This document shows positions 22,752-27,761 of a stretch of DNA of 27,761 nucleotides, one piece after another. Every line of letters begins with the position of its first letter. The stretch's first letter is position 1. The notes beneath the pieces were generated by a model. That model saw nothing but the letters and a program-made list of their open reading frames with translations. It was not told the origin of the DNA and did not search any database. Location: positions 1-27,761 of the forward strand of contig NZ_CAUHPG010000029.1 of NCBI RefSeq assembly GCF_959608125.1. Reading direction: 5' to 3'. Origin of the DNA: an uncultured Slackia sp. Lineage in GTDB: Bacteria; Actinomycetota; Coriobacteriia; Coriobacteriales; Eggerthellaceae. A program made the position numbers and the translations under genes.

Positions 22752-24265
22752 CGCGAAGCCCTTTCCACGAATCGAACGCGCACGATATTCTGGCCGCCCG
22801 ACGACATACGGTCTTCGTCGTCGATCCGCGGCACGGCATAGGCGGAATCCTTCGAATCGGCCGCCAGGACGTACAGCATCTGCTGAACGCGGTCGGCGCG
22901 GCTCGAAAGAGGAAGCGACGAGCCGTCTACTTCGCCTTGGCATGCGACCATGCGCTGCATCTTCTTGCCCGCGCGCGTCAGGGCGCTTTCCGCCACGGCG
23001 TCGTCACGGCGCACTGCAGGCATATCGCCCTGGTCGGCGATCATGACGCGATTCATCTTCTCCGCGTCTTCCTGCGCTCGAAACGTCGAAAGGCACGAAT
23101 CGTCGAAGGCCCCCTTATCGGGCAGGAAAAGAACATCCTGCATCGCCTCGAGCGCCAGATCCGCACGCGTCTCGTCGCTTTGCGAGACCTGCATGATCGC
23201 GCGCTCGTATGCGGCCGCCATCGTCGATGCACCTCCCAAGAGCATGCGGTGCTTCTTCGACATCTCGGATGTGACGCGTTTTTCGAGCGACAGCGCGTAT
23301 TCCCACGCGTCCCTGACCCTGACCGCATAGGTATAGCGCACGTCCTGGATAAATTCGAACGGACGCGAAAGGCCCTCGGGCATGCCCGGCAGACGCGACG
23401 CCTCGCGCACCAAGGCCATGAGGTCGGAGTCGACGCTCCAGGCGTCGAGCATTCGCACGATAGCATCGCCGTTGCGGTCGAACCCGTCTTCGATGCGCAG
23501 CGGCTGCATGATGGAATCGAACAATCCCTGCTCGTAATCGTCCATGACGAACTGCAGGTCGTACTGGGTACGGCAGCTCGCGATCCTCATGGAGGTGAGC
23601 TTGAATTCATGGCAGGTGCGACGGATACGGGCGTTCAGGGCCTCCGAGCGCTCGCGGGCGTTCTTCAGCGCTTCGCACAGCTCGCGCCCCACCACTCCCC
23701 TGACCACGGCGTCATCGATGCCGCGGCCGTCGACCCGGGCGCGCTCCAGCCCGCTTTGCGCATGCTCGAGGCTCGCGCGCACGTTGAGCACGCACGAGGT
23801 CGAATCTACATGCGAACGACGCGCGTCGGCCGTCACGAATTCGGCCAGGCGGCTTGCCCGGTCGCCGACGACGAGCGTCGTCTTGAGCGCGCCTTCGACG
23901 GAGTCTTTGAACAGTTCGAACCATCCCGTCTCATGAAGACGGCGAAACACGATGCGGGCGCGTGAAAGCGGGCTTTCCTCCTCGGCGGAATCGTCCTCCT
24001 CGACCGAGAAATTCTCATCGAGAAATTCGTCGCGCACGCCGAGCGCGCCGTTCACGAGATGGTTCTCGAAACGCGTGGCGAGCGTCTCGACGAAATCGTC
24101 CTTGGTGATCCATCGCTTCGAGCAATGCAGGTCCCACAGCACGATGATTCCATGAACGTAGAAGTCGCGTTTCGGCGACGAGAGCACGGCGTACAGACGC
24201 CGTTGGGTCTCGCCGTCGCGACGAAGCGCGAACGGCCGCAACCGCATATCGTCATCCATCGACAC
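22748..24265 (-). CDS. jetA: Wadjet kleisin-like subunit JetA
   Basis: 505 aa, first gene of the operon, in the position of DUF5716-type JetA (MukF-like kleisin). It begins with a winged-helix-like part (about 15-70), then helical stretches rich in Arg/Glu (about 180-280) and a C-terminal region ending GGQNIVRVRFVE. The GTG at 24265 was chosen over ATG at 24259 because AGGAGGT lies six bases before it. The family call leans on operon order and length as much as on motifs, since kleisins diverge strongly; with JetB, JetC and JetD in order the identity is secure. Confidence 0.85.
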   Translation of the reverse strand: MSMDDDMRLRPFALRRDGETQRRLYAVLSSPKRDFYVHGIIVLWDLHCSKRWITKDDFVETLATRFENHLVNGALGVRDEFLDENFSVEEDDSAEEESPLSRARIVFRRLHETGWFELFKDSVEGALKTTLVVGDRASRLAEFVTADARRSHVDSTSCVLNVRASLEHAQSGLERARVDGRGIDDAVVRGVVGRELCEALKNARERSEALNARIRRTCHEFKLTSMRIASCRTQYDLQFVMDDYEQGLFDSIMQPLRIEDGFDRNGDAIVRMLDAWSVDSDLMALVREASRLPGMPEGLSRPFEFIQDVRYTYAVRVRDAWEYALSLEKRVTSEMSKKHRMLLGGASTMAAAYERAIMQVSQSDETRADLALEAMQDVLFLPDKGAFDDSCLSTFRAQEDAEKMNRVMIADQGDMPAVRRDDAVAESALTRAGKKMQRMVACQGEVDGSSLPLSSRADRVQQMLYVLAADSKDSAYAVPRIDDEDRMSSGGQNIVRVRFVERASR

Positions 24266-24312
24266 GATAGACCTCCTCTGTCCTTTTCGAGATGATAAGC
24301 CGAGCATACTCC

Positions 24313-24328
24313 ATTCGTGTACACGAAT
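24313..24328. promoter_or_regulatory. Perfect 16-bp palindrome upstream of jetA, candidate operator
   Basis: ATTCGTGTACACGAAT lies 48 bases before the jetA start. Read leftward, TATGCT follows four bases after it, a plausible -10 box, placing the palindrome over the spacer or -35 region, where a bound dimer would repress. No regulator gene of its own is in the operon, so a host protein would have to read it. Confidence 0.55.
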
Positions 24329-24364
24329 AAGGACATCGGCGGGATATGGCGTTCGAAAGGCCTT

Positions 24365-24414
24365 GCGAGGGCAGCTTACGAGGCCCTCGCTCGAAAATGC
24401 GCCAAGCCCTTGGC
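24365..24414 (-). terminator. Tandem terminator hairpins after gpsA
   Basis: Leftward from the gpsA stop: GCCAAG/CTTGGC (24414-24401) followed by GCATTTTC, then GCGAGGGC/GCCCTCGC (24390-24365). Together they should separate gpsA from the Wadjet promoter that starts just below. Confidence 0.7.
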
Positions 24415-24418
24415 AGGC

Positions 24419-25414
24419 TTAGTAGAACTCGGGCTTCAGGGAGCGGTCGAACAGCGCGGCGGCGGCGACTTTCGGATCGACGCCTTCCCACAGCACGCTA
24501 CGCACCATGCTCGTGATAGGAAGTTCGACCTCGTGCGCCTCCGCCAGCGCGCCGAGGGTCTTGCAGGCCAGTGCGCCCTCGACCACCATGTGGGTCTCGG
24601 CCCTGTACTGCTCGAGCGTCGTGCCCTGCGCCATGCGATAGCCGAATGTGCGGTTACGGGAATGCTCGCTCGTGCAGGTGGCGATCAAGTCGCCGACGCC
24701 CGCAAGGCCCAGACACGTCATCGCAGAGCCGCCGCACGCTTCCACGAGCCTGCTCATCTCGGCAAGACCGCGCGTCATGATGAGCGCGGCGGTGTTGTCC
24801 CCCATGCCGAAACCATATGCAGCACCCACCGCGATCGCGATGACGTTCTTGAACGCGGCGCAGACTTCGGCGCCCACGATGTCGTCGCTGACATAGGTTC
24901 GAAACGACTCCGTGGCAAAAAGATCCTGGAAAAACAGCGCCGTGCCGGCGCCGGACGACGCGATCACCGTTCCCGACGCGATTCCCTTAACCACCTCTTC
25001 GGCGTGGTTGGGACCGGTCAATGCGGCGATGCGATCGCGGCCGCCCAATTCATCCTCGAAGATTTCGACGGGAAGAAGACCGGTACCCGCCTCAACGCCC
25101 TTCGAACAGATGGCGATCGGCATTTCGGAGCCGACGAACGGGGCGATATCGCGCGCCGCCTCGCGCAGGATGGACGACGGCGTGACGATGACGACGGCAC
25201 GTGCGCCCATCAGCGCACGCTCATGGCTCGACGTCGCGCTCACCTTGCCGTCGAGCACCGCGTCCGTCAGATACCGCGGATTGCGATGTTCGTCGTTGAT
25301 GCCCGCGCACACTTCGTCCTTGCGCGCCCACAACACCGCGTCATGACCCGCCGTGGCAAGCACATTGGCAAGCGCCGTTCCCCACGAACCCGCTCCGATA
25401 ACCGCAACCTTCAT
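24419..25414 (-). CDS. gpsA: Glycerol-3-phosphate dehydrogenase [NAD(P)+]
   Basis: 331 aa. It reduces dihydroxyacetone phosphate to sn-glycerol 3-phosphate for membrane lipid synthesis. Rossmann motif GAGSWGTAL (7-15), SKGVEAGTG and LTGPNHAEEVVKG in the middle, and the substrate site AAFKNVIAIAVG with the catalytic Lys, followed by GLAGVGDLIATCTS. ATG at 25414 follows GAAGGGAG. Its product is the substrate of PlsY, encoded directly upstream, so the two genes make consecutive steps of phosphatidate synthesis. Confidence 0.96.
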   Translation of the reverse strand: MKVAVIGAGSWGTALANVLATAGHDAVLWARKDEVCAGINDEHRNPRYLTDAVLDGKVSATSSHERALMGARAVVIVTPSSILREAARDIAPFVGSEMPIAICSKGVEAGTGLLPVEIFEDELGGRDRIAALTGPNHAEEVVKGIASGTVIASSGAGTALFFQDLFATESFRTYVSDDIVGAEVCAAFKNVIAIAVGAAYGFGMGDNTAALIMTRGLAEMSRLVEACGGSAMTCLGLAGVGDLIATCTSEHSRNRTFGYRMAQGTTLEQYRAETHMVVEGALACKTLGALAEAHEVELPITSMVRSVLWEGVDPKVAAAALFDRSLKPEFY

Positions 25415-25519
25415 GACAACTCCCTTCGTCGCGCCCATGGCGCGCGTCCTGCGTCGGCGAAAATCAGCCTCGTTTCCGCGACCCGCGGAACGAGATGCGG
25501 CTTTCTGCGCGACAACGAC

Positions 25520-25545
25520 GAAAGCGCCCCTTTCGAGGCGCTTTC
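25520..25545 (-). terminator. Hairpin between plsY and gpsA
   Basis: GAAAGCGCC (25520-25528) pairs with GGCGCTTTC (25537-25545). The leftward tail is not a clear T-run, so it may only partly stop transcription, leaving gpsA transcribed at a lower level from the upstream genes. Confidence 0.5.
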
Positions 25546-25565
25546 TTTCAGCCCGGCTCCGTCGT

Positions 25566-26231
25566 TTAAGCCTGGCGTTTCTTCGCGCCGATGCGCGATT
25601 CCGTTCCTGCCATCAAGCGCTTGATGTTGGCTCGATGGGCCCAGACAACCGTAGCGCCCGTCAAGGCGTAAAGCGCAATGGCCGACCACTGCCCCCAGAA
25701 CAGGAAGCAAGCGATGACCGGGCACAACGCGGCAGACGCGATCGACCCCACGGACACGTACCGGGTAATCAAAACCAGCGGGACGAAAATGCAGAACACT
25801 TCGACGAATGCTCCCACCGGCCCGAACGCGACGCACAGCGCGCCGATGGCCACCGCGATGCCCTTGCCTCCACGGAAATGCAGCCAAGGACTGAAAATAT
25901 GTCCGAGCGTGCACCCCGTAGTCGCAATGGCGCACATGGTCTCATAGCGAATCAAGGCATCAGGCAAGAGCCCGCCTCCCGGCACGAGAAACCAAAGCGC
26001 CGCGAGTGCGATGCCCCCCGAAAGCAATCCCTTGCCGAAATCAAGCAGGAACACGGCGACGCCGCCCGCCTTGCCCATCGTGCGCATGGCGTTCGTGGTG
26101 CCGATATTGCCCGATCCATGCTCGCGGATATCGGTGTGGTATACGGTCTTGGAGATAATGAAGCCCCAAGGAATCGACCCCAGCAGAAAGGTTACGGCGA
26201 ATACGCCGAGGGCTACCGCTATCTCGAGCAT
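25566..26231 (-). CDS. plsY: Acyl-phosphate:glycerol-3-phosphate acyltransferase PlsY
   Basis: 221 aa integral membrane protein with about five hydrophobic segments. PlsY motifs are intact: GSIPWGFIISK, HGSGNIGTTNAMRTMG, GHIFSPWLHFRGGKG and RYVSVGSI. It transfers acyl groups from acyl-phosphate to glycerol 3-phosphate, the first committed step to phosphatidate. ATG at 26231 starts six bases after the der stop, so it is co-transcribed with der; gpsA follows. Confidence 0.95.
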   Translation of the reverse strand: MLEIAVALGVFAVTFLLGSIPWGFIISKTVYHTDIREHGSGNIGTTNAMRTMGKAGGVAVFLLDFGKGLLSGGIALAALWFLVPGGGLLPDALIRYETMCAIATTGCTLGHIFSPWLHFRGGKGIAVAIGALCVAFGPVGAFVEVFCIFVPLVLITRYVSVGSIASAALCPVIACFLFWGQWSAIALYALTGATVVWAHRANIKRLMAGTESRIGAKKRQA

Positions 26232-26237
26232 GGCGGG

Positions 26238-27551
26238 TTAATCCTTCTTCTTGAACTTGAAGCGAATGGGCGTACCCGAAAGATCGAACGCCTGACGCAG
26301 GCGATTCTCGAGGAATCGCTGGTAGTTGTCGTTAATCAGCTCGGGATGGTTGACGAAGAACGTGAATTCGGGCGGGCAGGTGCGCGTCTGGGTGACGTAC
26401 TTCATCTTAAGCACCTTCTTGCCCTGCGACACCGTGTGGCCGAACTCGCGAATATGCTGCAGCCATGCGTTGAGCTTGCTCGTCGAAACCTGGGAGGAGT
26501 AATTCTCGTAGGCAGCGTCGACCGCTTCCCAGATGCGGGAAACGCCCTTGCCCGTCAGGGCGGAGATGCTGATGACGGGAGCATAGCCGACGAACATCAA
26601 GCGGTCGCCGATGGTCTCGCGCAGCTCGTCGAGCACTTCGCCGCTTTCGACGATATCGCGCTTGTTCATAAGGACGATCATGGCGCAACCGCGCTCGGCA
26701 GCGAAGCCCGCGACACGCTGGTCCTGGTCGGTCAGGCCGATCGTCGCGTCAATGACCAGGATGGCCACGTCAGCGCGGTCAATCGCACGCATGGCACGCA
26801 CGAAGCTGTAGCATTCGACGTCTTCGTCGATCTTGCTCTTCTTGCGCAGGCCGGCCGTGTCGACGATCGTATAGAACTTGCCGTCATGCTCGACCGTGGT
26901 GTCCACGGCGTCGCGCGTGGTGCCCGCCACGTCGCTGACGATGGCGCGCTCGCGGCCGATCAGCTTGTTGGTCAGCGAGCTCTTGCCCGCGTTCGGACGG
27001 CCGATGATCGCGATGTTGATCGAATCGACGTCCTCTTCCTCCTCGACGGGGATGCCTTTGATGTAGCCGACGACCTCGTCGAGCAGATCGCCCGTGCCGT
27101 GGCCGTGAATCGAAGAGATCGGCCAGGGATCGCCCAGACCGAGGCTGTAGAACTCCCACAGGCCGTCCTCTTTTCCGGGGGCGTCCATCTTGTTCACGGC
27201 CAGCACGACAGGCTTGCCGCTGCGCTTCAGGATGCGCGCGACCTCGAGGTCGTCGGGCGCGGCGCCCGTGCGGCCGTCGACCAGGAACACCACGGCGTCG
27301 GCTTCCTGCGTTGCCATGACGGCCTGGTTGCGGATGGATTCCTGGAAGGCGTCGTCGTTGCCCATTTCGATGCCGCCGGTATCGATCAGCGTGAAGTGGA
27401 CGCCGTTCCAATCGGCCTCATGATACGAGCGGTCGCGCGTGACGCCGCGCATCTCGTGCACGATGGCGTCTTGTCCGCCCACGATGCGATTGACGAACGT
27501 CGATTTGCCGACGTTCGGCCGTCCGACGACGGCGACGATAGGTAGTGCCAT
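26238..27551 (-). CDS. der: Ribosome-assembly GTPase Der (EngA)
   Basis: 437 aa with the tandem GTPase domains unique to Der. First domain: GRPNVGKS (8-15), DTGG, NKMD; second: GRPNAGKS (about 182-189), DTAG, NKRD; then the KH-like C-terminal domain ending in a Lys-rich tail. It matures the 50S ribosomal subunit. ATG at 27551 follows AAGGAA and begins directly with the family start MALPIVAVVGRPN. The DUF512-protein gene upstream and plsY downstream are its usual neighbours in Gram-positive genomes. Confidence 0.97.
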   Translation of the reverse strand: MALPIVAVVGRPNVGKSTFVNRIVGGQDAIVHEMRGVTRDRSYHEADWNGVHFTLIDTGGIEMGNDDAFQESIRNQAVMATQEADAVVFLVDGRTGAAPDDLEVARILKRSGKPVVLAVNKMDAPGKEDGLWEFYSLGLGDPWPISSIHGHGTGDLLDEVVGYIKGIPVEEEEDVDSINIAIIGRPNAGKSSLTNKLIGRERAIVSDVAGTTRDAVDTTVEHDGKFYTIVDTAGLRKKSKIDEDVECYSFVRAMRAIDRADVAILVIDATIGLTDQDQRVAGFAAERGCAMIVLMNKRDIVESGEVLDELRETIGDRLMFVGYAPVISISALTGKGVSRIWEAVDAAYENYSSQVSTSKLNAWLQHIREFGHTVSQGKKVLKMKYVTQTRTCPPEFTFFVNHPELINDNYQRFLENRLRQAFDLSGTPIRFKFKKKD

Positions 27552-27610
27552 AATCATTTCCTTCTTATATATCCGTGCGCGAACGCGCACCGTCCGAATT
27601 CGCGAGAACG

Positions 27611-27760
27611 CTAGCCCGCTACCAGTTCCTCGATCTGCTCGATGAACTCGGGCACGCTACAGGATACCACGGTCACGGGAATGCCCGCGGTATCGCGAAT
27701 GTCATCCACGGTCATATCATCGAGCGTGTACCCGTCGGCGTTGAACATGATACGCGGCAG
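27611..27760 (-). CDS. C-terminus of a DUF512-family (radical SAM-associated) protein, 5' part outside the window
   Basis: The last 49 residues: LPRIMFNADGYTLDDMTVDD followed by IRDTAGIPVTVVSC and EQIEELVAG. The R-x-M/L-x(n)-F/YTLDD-T-x-x-D layout is the end of DUF512 proteins, which combine a PDZ domain, a radical-SAM domain and DUF512, and are usually encoded beside der. The stop TAG is at 27611-27613, 60 bases before der. Only the tail is visible, so catalytic residues cannot be checked. Confidence 0.75.
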   Translation of the reverse strand: MPRIMFNADGYTLDDMTVDDIRDTAGIPVTVVSCSVPEFIEQIEELVAG

Positions 27761-27761
27761 C

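Noticed and set aside
27575..27590. Hairpin GTGCGCG-AA-CGCGCAC ahead of der as a terminator
   Set aside because: No T-run follows in the leftward direction; it may be a chance GC palindrome or a weak leader structure.

Overview
The window is high-GC DNA that looks like an actinobacterial (Coriobacteriia, probably Eggerthellaceae) chromosome carrying a prophage at its left end. The placement rests on GC-rich codon use, the order DUF512 protein - der - plsY - gpsA, and a phage module of a type I would expect in gut Coriobacteriia. It is an inference: no marker gene here fixes the genus.

Positions 1 to about 10,800 are the right part of a temperate prophage; its left end lies outside the window. 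A tightly packed leftward operon (6244 down to 1, most genes overlapping by a few bases) encodes an XRE regulator, a second helix-turn-helix protein, a 58-residue membrane protein, a BRO-N antirepressor, RuvC-type resolvase, ERF annealing protein, SSB, a replication initiator, a DnaC-like helicase loader, an HNH protein and two Cys-rich small proteins. The initiator gene contains five in-phase 24-bp repeats with dyad symmetry beside a T-rich 10-bp repeat, resembling a lambda-O-type replication origin inside its own initiator gene. Two small convergent genes overlap at 6555-6558. The immunity region is a Cro-like gene (leftward) facing a CI-like S24 repressor (rightward). Behind the repressor lies a lysogeny cargo segment: a DEDDh exonuclease with two C-terminal membrane helices, an orphan HicB, a double hairpin and a tyrosine integrase.

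Positions 11,000 to 17,200 are host DNA: a membrane-anchored protein of unknown function, a CmpB-family membrane protein, pyrE, two divergent amidohydrolase genes (the rightward one broken by one in-frame TGA) and tRNA-Pro(GGG) with its promoter and terminator.

Positions 17,357 to 24,265 are a complete leftward Wadjet (jetABCD) anti-plasmid operon with a perfect 16-bp palindrome upstream of jetA. It sits between the tRNA and the conserved housekeeping genes gpsA, plsY and der, with the end of a DUF512 radical-SAM-type gene at the right edge.

The observations I find most worth following are the membrane-tethered exonuclease expressed from the lysogeny side of the phage, the iteron array inside the initiator gene, the repressor with altered catalytic residues next to an antirepressor, and the Wadjet palindrome. 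Wadjet itself is a known system.
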